In this document: in pieces, positions 17,100 to 25,557 of the stretch
Layout of the letters: every line of letters begins with the position of its first letter
How positions within the stretch are numbered: the first letter of the stretch is position 1
Assembly (NCBI GenBank): GCA_016721765.1
Contig: JADKHO010000001.1
Coordinates: 1,848,001 to 1,912,000, forward strand
Length of the DNA: 64,000 nucleotides
Direction: 5' to 3'
Origin: Bacteroidota bacterium
Lineage (GTDB): Bacteria > Bacteroidota > Bacteroidia > UBA4408
The notes under the pieces: model-generated
Databases searched by the model: none
Told to the model about the DNA's origin: nothing
Seen by the model: the letters and a program-made list of their open reading frames with translations, nothing else
Translations under genes and position numbers: made by a program

Positions 17100-18332
17100 T
17101 TAAAATTCCTCCAAGGTTTTTTTAATAATTCCTACACATTCCATTATCTGCTCTTCGGTAATCGTAAGAGGAGGGGCAAATCGAATAATGTCTCCATGAG
17201 TAGGTTTTGCCAAAAGCCCATTGTCTTTTAGTGCAATGCATACATCCCAAGCATCCTTTCCATTTCGTGGTTCTATAACAATTGCATTTAACAATCCTTT
17301 CCCTCGAATAGCTGTAATTCTATCTGATTTTATTTTCGATAATTCATCGCGTAAAATTTTACCCAAACGATCCGCATTTTCGGCCATCTTTTCCTCTTTC
17401 AATACTTCCAATGCAGCAATGGCAACACGACACGCTAATGGGTTTCCCCCGTAAGTGCTTCCGTGTTCACCCGGCTTTATAGTTAGCATAACTTCATCTC
17501 TACACAAAACAGCAGCAACAGGTAAAACTCCTCCCGATAATGCTTTGCCTAAAATTAAGATATCCGGTTTCACTCCTTCGTGATCACAAGCCAACATTTT
17601 ACCGGTGCGACAAAGTCCTGTTTGAACTTCATCTGCAATAAATAAAACGCGGTTTGCTCTACAAATTTCAAATGCCTTTTTCAAATAGCCTTCATCCGGA
17701 ATCACCACTCCTGCTTCACCTTGAATGGGTTCCAACATAAACCCGGCAACATTTTTATCTTGAACCGCTTTTTCCAAAGCAGCTAAATCGTTGTAAGGAA
17801 TAATTTCAAAGCCCGGCATAAATGGCCCAAATCCATTGGTACTGGAGGGATCAACAGACGAAGAAATGGCTGCCAACGTGCGCCCCCAAAAATTTCCTGC
17901 TACAAAAATTATTTTTGCCTGATTTTCCGGAATTCCTTTTACAGTGTAACCCCATTTACGGCAAAGCTTCACCGCGGTTTCGCCACCTTCCACTCCGGTA
18001 TTCATAGGCAATACTTTGTCGTAGCCAAAATAGGTTGTGATATATTTTTCATATTCGCCTAAGCAATCGTTGTAAAAGGCACGCGAAGTGAGCGTAACTT
18101 TATGCGCTTGCTTTACCAATGCAGCAATTATTTTAGGGTGGCAGTGTCCTTGATTTACGGCTGAATACGCAGAAAGAAAATCATAATATCTTTTTCCCTC
18201 TACATCCCATAAAAATACGCCTTCTCCCCGTTCAATTACCACAGGAATCGAATGATAGTTATGCGCCCCATAGCGTTCTTCCAATTGCATAGCACGATTG
18301 GAGAGGGTATTCACATTTATTGATGTTGGCAT
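17100..18332 (-). CDS. rocD: Ornithine--oxo-acid transaminase
   Basis: 410 residues from ATG 18332 (the frame is open to 18380, but MPTSINVNTLSNRAM is a usual start). Class-III PLP aminotransferase: FLSAYSAVNQGHCHPKI at the N-terminus, the cofactor-side Asp in ADEVQTGL, and the PLP Lys in ILGKALSGGVLPV. It moves the delta-amino group of ornithine to 2-oxoglutarate giving glutamate semialdehyde, linking arginine breakdown to proline and glutamate. No arginase is nearby. Confidence 0.93.
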   Translation of the reverse strand: MPTSINVNTLSNRAMQLEERYGAHNYHSIPVVIERGEGVFLWDVEGKRYYDFLSAYSAVNQGHCHPKIIAALVKQAHKVTLTSRAFYNDCLGEYEKYITTYFGYDKVLPMNTGVEGGETAVKLCRKWGYTVKGIPENQAKIIFVAGNFWGRTLAAISSSVDPSSTNGFGPFMPGFEIIPYNDLAALEKAVQDKNVAGFMLEPIQGEAGVVIPDEGYLKKAFEICRANRVLFIADEVQTGLCRTGKMLACDHEGVKPDILILGKALSGGVLPVAAVLCRDEVMLTIKPGEHGSTYGGNPLACRVAIAALEVLKEEKMAENADRLGKILRDELSKIKSDRITAIRGKGLLNAIVIEPRNGKDAWDVCIALKDNGLLAKPTHGDIIRFAPPLTITEEQIMECVGIIKKTLEEF

Positions 18333-18464
18333 AATAAAAAAATTAATGTGCAAATGTACTACTTTTGGTCCAGAAAGCATAATTCAAAATGGCTGTATCG
18401 CCCAAGTATCAGCCTTTGCAGGGAATTGGCAATATTCCCCGATAGTGCTTCACACAATAAATTC

Positions 18465-18472
18465 TAACTTTA
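18465..18472 (+). promoter_or_regulatory. Possible -7 box immediately before rlmD
   Basis: TAACTTTA, seven of eight matches to TAnnTTTG, ending 4 nt before ATG 18477. If real, transcription starts at or next to the ATG, making rlmD leaderless. No good -33 box. Confidence 0.3.
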
Positions 18473-18476
18473 CCCC

Positions 18477-19883
18477 ATGAGAAGATTTGTAAAAAAGCAA
18501 TTGCCCTTAATCGAAAATGTTTCAATTACCGATGCCGGTTCTGAAGGTAAAGCAGTAGCAAAAATTGATGAATTGGTTGTCTTTGTTCAAAATGCAGTTC
18601 CCGGTGATGTGGCTGACTTGCAACTAGTGATGAAAAAGAAAAATTTTGCAGAAGCAAGGGCTGTAAAATTTCACCACTATTCTGAAAAGCGTGTTGTACC
18701 AATATGCCAACATTTTGGATTATGTGGTGGTTGTAAATGGCAAAACATGAGTTATGAATGGCAACTGTTTTATAAGCAAAAGCAAGTTACTGATAACCTT
18801 ACACGCATTGGTAAGATTGAACTTCCAACCATTACACCAATTCTTCCTTCTGCTCAAACGCAATATTACCGCAACAAATTGGAATATACATTTTCAAATA
18901 AAAAATGGTTAACCAATTTAAATGAAAATGATGAAGGCATAGACATGAATGCTTTGGGATTTCATATTCCGCAGCGTTTTGATAAAATTTTGGATATTGA
19001 ACATTGTCATCTTCAAGCTGCACCTTCAAATGATATTAGAAATGCTATTCGTGATTATGCAATTGAAAGGAATCTTAGTTTCTTTGATTTGAAATCCCAA
19101 CAAGGATTTTTACGCACCCTAATCATTCGAAGCAGTTCAAACGGGGAACTCATGGTGATCCTTACTTTTTTTAGAGAGGAGGAAGAGTCTAGAATTGCAT
19201 TATTGAATTTTGTGAAATCGCACTTTCCACAAGTAACTTCTTTGATGTATGTTATAAACTCTAAAGGAAACGATACCATTCAAGACCAAGAAGTGATTTG
19301 CTTTTATGGTGCGCCGTTTATTACGGAACAAATGGAAGAACTGAGTTTTCGCATAGGACCTAAATCATTTTACCAAACCAATTCTGCGCAAGCCTATGAG
19401 CTGTATAAAATAGCACGTGAGTTTGCAGATTTTAAAGGCCATGAGCTTGTTTATGATTTGTATACCGGAACAGGAACCATTGCAAATTTTATTGCAAATA
19501 AAGTAAAGAAAGTGGTTGGCATAGAGTACGTACCGGAAGCAATTGAAGATGCTAAAGTAAATTCAAGTTTGAATAACATTAGCAACACTGTTTTTTATGC
19601 CGGCGATATGAGTAAAGTGCTTAATGATGCATTCATAGCCGAAAACGGGAATCCTGATTGTATAATCACCGATCCACCACGTGCAGGAATGAGCCCCGAT
19701 GTAGTGGAAAAGTTGCTGCAACTCGAAGCGTCAAAAATTGTGTATGTAAGTTGCAACGCCGCCACCCAGGCGCGCGACCTTGCTTTAATGGATAGTAAAT
19801 ACAAAGTCACTAAAGTGCAGCCTGTAGATATGTTCCCTCATACCCACCATGTGGAGAATGTTGTTTTACTTGAATTAAAATAA
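18477..19883 (+). CDS. rlmD: 23S rRNA (uracil-5-)-methyltransferase RlmD/RumA type
   Basis: 468 residues. An N-terminal TRAM domain (residues about 1-60) is followed by iron-sulfur cluster cysteines in CQHFGLCGGCKWQ. The SAM-binding core has DLYTGTGTIANF, IITDPPRAGM and the catalytic VSCNAATQARDL. It makes 5-methyluridine in 23S rRNA (U1939 in E. coli) or tRNA; target position is inferred from family. Diverges from rocD. Confidence 0.92.
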   Translation: MRRFVKKQLPLIENVSITDAGSEGKAVAKIDELVVFVQNAVPGDVADLQLVMKKKNFAEARAVKFHHYSEKRVVPICQHFGLCGGCKWQNMSYEWQLFYKQKQVTDNLTRIGKIELPTITPILPSAQTQYYRNKLEYTFSNKKWLTNLNENDEGIDMNALGFHIPQRFDKILDIEHCHLQAAPSNDIRNAIRDYAIERNLSFFDLKSQQGFLRTLIIRSSSNGELMVILTFFREEEESRIALLNFVKSHFPQVTSLMYVINSKGNDTIQDQEVICFYGAPFITEQMEELSFRIGPKSFYQTNSAQAYELYKIAREFADFKGHELVYDLYTGTGTIANFIANKVKKVVGIEYVPEAIEDAKVNSSLNNISNTVFYAGDMSKVLNDAFIAENGNPDCIITDPPRAGMSPDVVEKLLQLEASKIVYVSCNAATQARDLALMDSKYKVTKVQPVDMFPHTHHVENVVLLELK

Positions 19884-19932
19884 AATTAAGCAAGCGTTTT
19901 TATTTAAAAGGGAGTACGTTTTTAACGGCAAC

Positions 19933-19973
19933 AAATCAGCGCAAATCATAATAATCCGCGTCATCAGCGTTCT
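19933..19973 (+). repeat. 41-nt intergenic repeat, copy 3
   Basis: Starts 49 nt after the rlmD stop and lies in front of the 3' end of the minus-strand tRNA-Leu. Ungapped match of 35/41 to the copy at 16926 and 29/41 to that at 6650. Confidence 0.7.
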
Positions 19974-20015
19974 ATAAGCAAAATTAGATTGCAGTAGATG
20001 TGTTTAATCGCGAAG

Positions 20016-20099
20016 TGCCCGAAGAGAGACTCGAACTCTCAAGGAACTGAATCCAACGGCTTCTGAGACCGCAACGTTTACCAATTTCGCCATCCGGGC
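20016..20099 (-). tRNA. tRNA-Leu (anticodon CAG)
   Basis: 84 nt. Acceptor GCCCGGA pairs with TTCGGGC, discriminator A. The anticodon loop is CTCAGAA with a 5-bp stem including G.U pairs at both ends. There is a D-loop of the type GGCGAAATTGG, a long variable arm as in Leu tRNAs, and a T-loop TTCGAGT. CCA is not encoded. Confidence 0.93.
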
Positions 20100-20130
20100 A
20101 TTGGGAAAGCTTTTGAAAGAAGTTAAAAAG

Positions 20131-20210
20131 TGCCCAGGATGAGATTCGAACTCACACGATTGCTCGCCACCCCCTCAAGATGGTGCGTCTGCCAATTTCG
20201 CCACCTGGGC
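20131..20210 (-). tRNA. tRNA-Leu (anticodon GAG)
   Basis: 80 nt. Acceptor GCCCAGG with CCTGGGC, discriminator A; anticodon stem CCATC/GGTGG around the loop TTGAGGG; long variable arm; T-loop TTCGAAT. CCA is not encoded. Reads CUC/CUU codons. Confidence 0.93.
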
Positions 20211-20213
20211 ATT

Positions 20214-20247
20214 CTTAAAAAAAGAAAGGCGGTAAATAATTACCGCC
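20214..20247 (-). terminator. Hairpin between tRNA-Lys and tRNA-Leu
   Basis: On the minus strand GGCGGTAA, a 4-nt loop and TTACCGCC are followed by TTTCTTTTTTT. It lies immediately after tRNA-Lys, so it may end most tRNA-Lys transcripts or act as a processing signal before the two Leu tRNAs. Confidence 0.7.
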
Positions 20248-20254
20248 CCACTTG

Positions 20255-20327
20255 TGATCCCGCTGGGATTCGAACCCAGGACCCTAACATTAAAAGTGTT
20301 ATGCTCTACCAGCTGAGCTACGGAATC
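20255..20327 (-). tRNA. tRNA-Lys (anticodon TTT)
   Basis: 73 nt. Acceptor GATTCCG with CGGGATC, D-arm AGCTCAGCTGGTAGAGC, anticodon loop CTTTTAA, T-loop TTCGAAT, discriminator A. CCA is not encoded. First gene after a strong promoter. Confidence 0.95.
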
Positions 20328-20349
20328 TTACTTTTAAAATTTGAGGGTG

Positions 20350-20380
20350 CAAAGATAGTATCTAATTTTAGTAATGCAAA
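20350..20380 (-). promoter_or_regulatory. Consensus Bacteroidota promoter for the tRNA cluster
   Basis: On the minus strand TTTG (20377-20380), exactly 19 nt, then TATCTTTG (20350-20357). Both boxes match the phylum consensus perfectly. It lies about 20 nt upstream of tRNA-Lys, as expected for a stable-RNA operon. Confidence 0.85.
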
Positions 20381-20491
20381 CCGAATTTTATTTTTTTCGA
20401 ATAATATTTAATATCTGTCGCTAATGCTTTATTTAGCAGCTGTTTACAAGTTGTGAATTCAAATCAAAATGAAATAGTTTATTTTTACTCC

Positions 20492-21007
20492 ATGAGAGTG
20501 TTTTTAATTGGATTTATGGGAAGCGGCAAAAGCAAAAAGGGCCGCAAACTCGCTACACAGTTGGGATTCGAATTTGTGGATATGGACGAATGGGTGGAGA
20601 AGCAGGCCGGCAAAAGTATTCCGCAAATTTTTCAGGAAATGGGGGAGGATTATTTTCGAACACTCGAATTCGAAGCCTTGCTTAAAATTTCGCAAAAATC
20701 GAATGTGGTCGTTTCTACCGGTGGAGGAAGTCCCTGCTATTTTAATGCTATAGATAAAATGAACGAAAATGGCATTAGCATTTACCTCAAAGGAAGTCCT
20801 GCATTTTTACGCGAACGTTTGCTTGAATCAAAGAAGAAAAGGCCCTTGATTGAGAATTTGAATGCCGAAGAACTACTGCGTTTTATTGAAGCGAAATTAA
20901 CTGAGCGTGCGACTGTGTATCAGAAGGCCACTTACACTGTTGAAGCACTAGGCTTGCGCACCAAGGAGTTATTTGATATTGTTTTGGAAGCGAAAAAATC
21001 AGCATAA
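20492..21007 (+). CDS. aroK: Shikimate kinase
   Basis: 171 residues from ATG 20492 (the frame is open further upstream, but the ATP loop GFMGSGKS must sit at about residue 7). Shikimate-binding DMDEW and the GEDYFRTLE and VVSTGGGSPC motifs are present. It phosphorylates shikimate in chorismate synthesis. Its last 9 nt overlap, tail to tail, the end of the minus-strand phosphoribosyltransferase gene. Confidence 0.93.
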   Translation: MRVFLIGFMGSGKSKKGRKLATQLGFEFVDMDEWVEKQAGKSIPQIFQEMGEDYFRTLEFEALLKISQKSNVVVSTGGGSPCYFNAIDKMNENGISIYLKGSPAFLRERLLESKKKRPLIENLNAEELLRFIEAKLTERATVYQKATYTVEALGLRTKELFDIVLEAKKSA

Positions 21008-21499
21008 ATAAGCTGCATCATTCCCATCCTTAAATTCTACTGAAACATGTTCTTGCAGCGTTGTGGCCATTGATAGACCAACATAATCGGCGCGTACCGG
21101 AAATAAATTGTGATTGCGATCAACTAAAACAATCGTGGCAATTTTTTTTACTTCATATTCTAAAAAGGGGTGCAAAGCATATATCAAAGTTTTGCCGGTA
21201 TTCAACACATCGTCCACCAATAACACTACTTTGTTTTTTAATTCATCTGCGCTAAGCGAGAGGCTTACCCGCTCATTTTTTAAATCGTCTTTATTTATTT
21301 TTAATTCAACCAATTTCGTTTTTAAGGGCGAAATACTTTTCAATACTTCATCGATACGCATGGCTAAAACATAACCTCTATCGGCAATTCCTGCAATTAC
21401 AATTTCTTTTTCTTCAAAGTTGTATTCATATATTTCATGCGCAATGCGATTGATTTTTTGCGCTATTTGAAGGTGATTGAGTATGAGTGTTTTTTTCAT
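20999..21499 (-). CDS. Phosphoribosyltransferase, PyrR-like
   Basis: 166 residues, type I PRTase fold. The PRPP loop is VVLLVDDVLNTGKTL, and IAGIADRGYVLA is the pyrophosphate-side loop. It resembles PyrR, a bifunctional pyrimidine attenuation regulator and weak uracil PRTase, but many Bacteroidota have PyrR-like enzymes without pyr attenuators; none was seen here. Convergent overlap of 9 nt with aroK. NlpC/P60 gene lies 10 nt after its stop in minus-strand order upstream. Confidence 0.85.
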   Translation of the reverse strand: MKKTLILNHLQIAQKINRIAHEIYEYNFEEKEIVIAGIADRGYVLAMRIDEVLKSISPLKTKLVELKINKDDLKNERVSLSLSADELKNKVVLLVDDVLNTGKTLIYALHPFLEYEVKKIATIVLVDRNHNLFPVRADYVGLSMATTLQEHVSVEFKDGNDAAYLC

Positions 21500-21509
21500 G
21501 TGCTAAAAA

Positions 21510-22037
21510 TTATTGACCTCCCTTTCGTTCTAACAAACTTCGGCCACCTTTGTAAAAGTAACGTTTGTAATAGGCTTCATTCAAATCATTAATTTGTACT
21601 CCCCCTTTTACTGCCGCATGAACAAATTTATTATTTCCTAAATAAACCCCAACATGTGAAACACGTTTTCTTTTAATTTTAAAAAACACTAAGTCCCCGG
21701 TTTTTAAATTATCTTTTGGAATTAAGGTAACACGTTTCGCAATATCTGCAGAGCCTCCTGATAAAGTATCGTGAAACGCTTCTCTGTATATAATTTTTGC
21801 AAAGCCGGAACAATCAATTCCTTTGGCTGATTTGCCGGAATATTTGTAATGTGTACCCATCCAATCGTAGCTAATTTTATACAAAACAGGCGAAACACAG
21901 GTGTCAATGCACAATTGATGCTGCTCAAAAAAATGTACGACTTGCGGATCATATATAGCGCGGCTACTGCTGTCGATTTGCGCGAAACAACAGTTAGTTA
22001 AAAGAATGAACGTAAGAAAAATGATATGTTTCAACAT
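21510..22037 (-). CDS. NlpC/P60 family cell-wall hydrolase (C40 peptidase)
   Basis: 175 residues from ATG 22037 with a signal peptide (HIIFLTFILLTNCCFA, then QIDSS). Catalytic Cys is in GIDCSGFAK, His in SHVGVYLG, and the third polar residue in FVHAA. This is a periplasmic endopeptidase for peptidoglycan stem peptides. Ten nt separate its stop from the start of the phosphoribosyltransferase gene, so they may be co-transcribed. Confidence 0.92.
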   Translation of the reverse strand: MLKHIIFLTFILLTNCCFAQIDSSSRAIYDPQVVHFFEQHQLCIDTCVSPVLYKISYDWMGTHYKYSGKSAKGIDCSGFAKIIYREAFHDTLSGGSADIAKRVTLIPKDNLKTGDLVFFKIKRKRVSHVGVYLGNNKFVHAAVKGGVQINDLNEAYYKRYFYKGGRSLLERKGGQ

Positions 22038-22062
22038 AAATGATCTACTCCTGTATAAAAAC

Positions 22063-22093
22063 AAAAACCCGTCCTGTTATAGAACGGGTTTTT
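22063..22093 (-). terminator. Terminator after the Cys-rich gene
   Basis: Reading on the minus strand, AAAAACCCGT, an 11-nt loop and ACGGGTTTTT form a stem with a T run. It lies between the small Cys-rich gene and the NlpC/P60 gene. Confidence 0.85.
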
Positions 22094-22110
22094 ATTCAAT
22101 CCTTCAAAAA

Positions 22111-22350
22111 TTACTTAGCGCTTTCTGATTTGGTTGTTGTTGACTTCTCAGCTTTTGCATCTGTATTTGTTGATTTTGCATCTGCTTTGTCATCTTTACC
22201 ATGGCAAGCTTTTGATTCACTTGTTTTAGCACAAGCTTTTGCTCCTCCACCTTTGCAGCAAGATTTTTTCTCAGCTTTTTCTCCACCTGCATAAGCAGCA
22301 GTTCCAATTGCAAAGGATGCAACAGCAACCAATAACATTAATTTTTTCAT
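22111..22350 (-). CDS. Small exported Cys/Lys-rich protein
   Basis: 79 residues: a signal peptide (MKKLMLLVAVASFAIGTAAYA) followed by a charged, low-complexity mature part with four cysteines and one His (KKSCCKGGGAKACAK, KACHGK) and a Ser/Thr/Lys/Asp tail. Such small periplasmic proteins could bind metal, but this is inference from the CC, C and CH residues. It is monocistronic, with its own terminator at 22063. The other overlapping frames lack a signal peptide. Confidence 0.75.
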   Translation of the reverse strand: MKKLMLLVAVASFAIGTAAYAGGEKAEKKSCCKGGGAKACAKTSESKACHGKDDKADAKSTNTDAKAEKSTTTKSESAK

Positions 22351-22444
22351 TGTTTTATTTTTTTTTGAATTAGTACTTTCTTTAATTGTTCAACAAATGT
22401 ACCAAAAAAGGAATTGATACTTAACAACTTGCCGGCAAAATTTG

Positions 22445-23101
22445 TTAAAACTCTGCAATCACACTTTGCCCACCAACAGTTACTTCATTTAACTTCACGT
22501 GAACCTTACACGACAAGGGAAGGAAGATATCTACACGCGAACCAAACTTAATAAAACCAAATTCGTTACCCTGTTGTGCACTATCATTTTCTTTGCAGTA
22601 GTAAACAATACGGCGGGCCATGGCTCCTGCAATTTGACGAAATAAAACTTGCTCCTTGTTTTTATGTTCCACTACAACCGTTGTACGCTCGTTATCGGTA
22701 CTGGATTTGGGATGCCAGGCCACTAAAAATAATCCCGGATGGTATTTTACATATTTCACTATACCGGTAATAGGAAAGCGATTAATGTGCACATTAATGG
22801 GCGACATAAAAATAGAAATTTGTCGGCGCTTGTCTTTAAAATACTCGCTTTCCATCACCTCTTCAATCACTACCACTTTTCCATCCGCAGGAGCAATAAT
22901 TTTGTTGTCGTCAATAACAAGTGTGCGGACCGGGTTTCTGAAAAATTGCAGAATGGTAATCAACACAAAAGCCGACAACAAATAAATGAACCATTTAACC
23001 AAAGCATATTCCGGAAAAAAATAATGGCCAATCGCATTTATCAGCGCAATAAAAATAAGTGTTAAAATAAGGGAGGGGATTCCTTCTTTGTGAAACTTCA
23101 T
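22445..23101 (-). CDS. psd: Phosphatidylserine decarboxylase family protein
   Basis: 218 residues. Two hydrophobic N-terminal helices, then IFMSPINVHINRFPITGIV and YHPGLFLVAW typical of Psd, with the self-cleavage Gly-Ser in FIKFGSRVDIFLP giving the pyruvoyl chain. It produces phosphatidylethanolamine at the inner membrane. The form is the short Psd found in Bacteroidota and archaea-like group. It is separated from cdsA by gdhA. Confidence 0.92.
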   Translation of the reverse strand: MKFHKEGIPSLILTLIFIALINAIGHYFFPEYALVKWFIYLLSAFVLITILQFFRNPVRTLVIDDNKIIAPADGKVVVIEEVMESEYFKDKRRQISIFMSPINVHINRFPITGIVKYVKYHPGLFLVAWHPKSSTDNERTTVVVEHKNKEQVLFRQIAGAMARRIVYYCKENDSAQQGNEFGFIKFGSRVDIFLPLSCKVHVKLNEVTVGGQSVIAEF

Positions 23102-23129
23102 AGTTTAAAATTTAGCCCTGCAAAGGTCA

Positions 23130-23168
23130 AAAAAAAAGTGAGATGACAGGTATGCATCTCACTTTTAA
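23130..23168 (-). terminator. Terminator after gdhA
   Basis: AAAAGTGAGATG and CATCTCACTTTT form a 12-bp stem with a 9-nt loop, with T runs in the minus orientation. It isolates gdhA from psd. Confidence 0.88.
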
Positions 23169-23185
23169 AAATAAACAAAACAAAC

Positions 23186-24460
23186 TTATTGATTTCCGCG
23201 GTATTTAATGGTTTTCGATAATTTGTTCATCGCAAACACATACGCAGCAATACGTAATGAAATCTTATATTTTTCAGCAACTTTCCAAATGTGCTCAAAT
23301 GCTTTTTTCATGTATTGTTCAGCTTTGGTATTCACATCTTCTTCGGTCCAGTAAAAGCCAAAACGGTTTTGTACCCACTCAAAATAAGAAACTGTAACAC
23401 CACCACCATTTGCCAATACATCCGGTACCACAATAATGCCTTTGTTATTTAAAATTTCATCTGCACCGGCAGTAGTCGGCCCGTTTGCACCTTCCACAAT
23501 CAGTTTCGCTTTAATATCGTTGGCATTATCACCGGTTATTTGATTTTCCATGGCGCAAGGCGCAAGCACATCCACCGCTAAGGTTAATAATTCCTCATTC
23601 GTAATTTTTTTGCCTTTGGTGTATCCTTCTAACACTCTTTTTTCGGAATTGTCACGGAAAGCAATGGCATCCATAACGTCAAAACCATCGGCATTATAAT
23701 AAGCTCCGGTATGGTCGGATATGGCTACAATTTTAACGCCTTTGCTGTTTAATTGTTTTGCCGTAATTGAACCCACATTTCCAAAACCCTGCACGGCGGC
23801 AGTTGATTTTGAAGGATCAATTTTCATTTTTTTCATTGCCTCCATTGCCGATACCATTACGCCTAAACCGGTAGCTTCTGCGCGACCAAGGGAACCGCCT
23901 AACAATAAGGGTTTACCGGTAACCACACCCGGAGTAAATTCTCCTTTTAATTTGGAATATTCATCCACAATCCAAGCCATTTCTTGTGGCCCTGTGTTCA
24001 TATCGGGTGCAGGAATATCGCGGTCTACGCCAAATACATTCACCATCGATTTAGTATACGCACGGGTTAAACGCTCCAATTCGGCTTTGCTCATGGTACT
24101 TGGGTCACAGGTAATTCCACCTTTGGCTCCTCCATAAGGAATATCAGCAATGGCACATTTCCAGGTCATCCAAGATGCAAGTGCTTTTACTTCATCCACA
24201 TTCACATCCATCGAATAACGAATTCCACCTTTTGAAGGTCCAAGTACAGTAGAGTGTACAATTCTAAATCCTTCAAATACTTTCACCTTTCCATTGTCCA
24301 TGTGCACCGGCAAACTCACGATTACCTGACGTTGCGGGTTTTTTAAAATGTTATAGGTTTCGTCATCTAAATTTAAAATTTTAGCGGCTTGATCAAAGCG
24401 CGCCAGCATTGCTTCAAAAGGATTGTGAGAGTCCTTTGTAATTTCTTTTGTTTTTGACAT
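23186..24460 (-). CDS. gdhA: Glu/Leu/Phe/Val family dehydrogenase (glutamate dehydrogenase)
   Basis: 424 residues. The substrate domain has PYGGAKGGI with the catalytic Lys, DIPAPDMNTGPQEMAW, and the dinucleotide fold AVQGFGNVGS. Length and motifs fit the short hexameric GDH type used for reversible glutamate/2-oxoglutarate conversion. It has its own promoter at 24485 and terminator at 23130, so it is a self-contained unit sitting between cdsA and psd. Confidence 0.93.
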   Translation of the reverse strand: MSKTKEITKDSHNPFEAMLARFDQAAKILNLDDETYNILKNPQRQVIVSLPVHMDNGKVKVFEGFRIVHSTVLGPSKGGIRYSMDVNVDEVKALASWMTWKCAIADIPYGGAKGGITCDPSTMSKAELERLTRAYTKSMVNVFGVDRDIPAPDMNTGPQEMAWIVDEYSKLKGEFTPGVVTGKPLLLGGSLGRAEATGLGVMVSAMEAMKKMKIDPSKSTAAVQGFGNVGSITAKQLNSKGVKIVAISDHTGAYYNADGFDVMDAIAFRDNSEKRVLEGYTKGKKITNEELLTLAVDVLAPCAMENQITGDNANDIKAKLIVEGANGPTTAGADEILNNKGIIVVPDVLANGGGVTVSYFEWVQNRFGFYWTEEDVNTKAEQYMKKAFEHIWKVAEKYKISLRIAAYVFAMNKLSKTIKYRGNQ

Positions 24461-24484
24461 AGTTTAGATTAATGATACGGGTTG

Positions 24485-24515
24485 CGAAATTAGAAAAAGA
24501 TAGTCGGATGGCAAA
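24485..24515 (-). promoter_or_regulatory. Promoter of gdhA
   Basis: Minus-strand TTTG at 24512-24515, 19 nt, then TAATTTCG at 24485-24492 (seven of eight matches). Lies 25 nt before the gdhA ATG. Confidence 0.6.
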
Positions 24516-24524
24516 TTCTGTAGC

Positions 24525-25349
24525 TTATGAAAAATTTTTAGTCCATTCGAGGTAAGTATAAATAAAGGGTGCCGCCAAAAGCAGGCTATCAAAACGATCC
24601 AAAATACCACCGTGGCCGGGAAGAAGGGTTCCGCTATCTTTCACGTTTTTGCTCCGTTTGTATAGCGATTCTACCAAGTCGCCTAAGGTTCCCATCACAA
24701 CAATAATAAATGCAATTGCAAACCAATGCCCAAGCGGCAATACATCAAATAATTTGGAATCAATATAAGCTGCAATAAGACTAAGTAAAGCACCACCAAA
24801 GCTGCCTTCCCAAGATTTTTTGGGAGAAATACGTTCGAATAATTTTCGTTTCCCAATACGGGAACCAACCAAGTAAGCGCCTGTATCGCTGGCCCATAAA
24901 ATGAGTAAAATGCCAATTAAAATGCGGGGTTCATACTCGTTTGTGAGGTAACTTATTGAAATAAAATTAAGCAAACCAAAAGGAACAGCAATGTAAATTA
25001 TTCCCAAGAGAGTGAAGCCAATGTTGCGAAAAGGGTTCGCCTTTTTTCGAAATAATTCGAGCACAAAAATGAAATATACAAGGGGTAAAAAAAGCAATAG
25101 GATCATGCCGTTTTGTTTTCCCATCGAAATAAGCGAAAAGGCAATAAATACTGCCGCTCCAAGCAAAATACCAAAGTACTTTTGTGGGTTATTTTGTCCG
25201 AGATGTGAAATGGTATAAAATTCCCATAAACCAACTACAGTAAAGAATAAAAACAAAATTGAAAATGTAAGGTGATTAAAAGCGATGCTTCCAATCAATG
25301 CCAGCACAAAAAAAAGTGCGGTTAAAGCGCGTTTGCTAAAGTTCGTCAT
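24525..25349 (-). CDS. cdsA: Phosphatidate cytidylyltransferase
   Basis: 274 residues, seven to eight membrane helices. The C-terminal family signature is complete: SLYKRSKNVKDSG then LLPGHGGILDRFD, with the conserved Asp pair. It makes CDP-diacylglycerol, the precursor of phosphatidylserine and hence of the Psd substrate. Starts 14 nt inside the DUF2007 gene, which implies coupled translation. Confidence 0.95.
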   Translation of the reverse strand: MTNFSKRALTALFFVLALIGSIAFNHLTFSILFLFFTVVGLWEFYTISHLGQNNPQKYFGILLGAAVFIAFSLISMGKQNGMILLLFLPLVYFIFVLELFRKKANPFRNIGFTLLGIIYIAVPFGLLNFISISYLTNEYEPRILIGILLILWASDTGAYLVGSRIGKRKLFERISPKKSWEGSFGGALLSLIAAYIDSKLFDVLPLGHWFAIAFIIVVMGTLGDLVESLYKRSKNVKDSGTLLPGHGGILDRFDSLLLAAPFIYTYLEWTKNFS

Positions 25350-25557
25350 CGAGTGATACTTCTTGTTCTAAAAGCTGTTTGGCACGTAGTTCATTATCGG
25401 GATGCACATATATCTCGGCTTGACCGAAAGCTAAGTAGGATGAATCGAGTTTATTCAACACCACTGCAGCAACATCATTTTCAATAAGCATAGCTTTGTT
25501 GATTTCGGCTTGTGCCAGAAAAGAACTGCTAAAAACTTTTACCCAATTTTCATCCAT
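25336..25557 (-). CDS. DUF2007 protein
   Basis: 73 residues with the pattern WVKVFSSSFLAQAEINKAML then IYVHPDNELRAKQLL, matching the DUF2007 putative signal-transducing family. The fold is a small ferredoxin-like unit and the function is unknown. It overlaps cdsA by 14 nt downstream and shares one base with the LUD gene upstream. Confidence 0.85.
   Translation of the reverse strand: MDENWVKVFSSSFLAQAEINKAMLIENDVAAVVLNKLDSSYLAFGQAEIYVHPDNELRAKQLLEQEVSLDDEL

Noticed and set aside
20999..21499. PyrR-type RNA attenuator controlling pyr genes
   Set aside because: No PyrR-binding loop or attenuator hairpin was seen before pyrE or near this gene.
23721..24137. 138-residue frame antisense to gdhA
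   Set aside because: Inside gdhA with no independent motif; GDH motifs on the other strand are certain.
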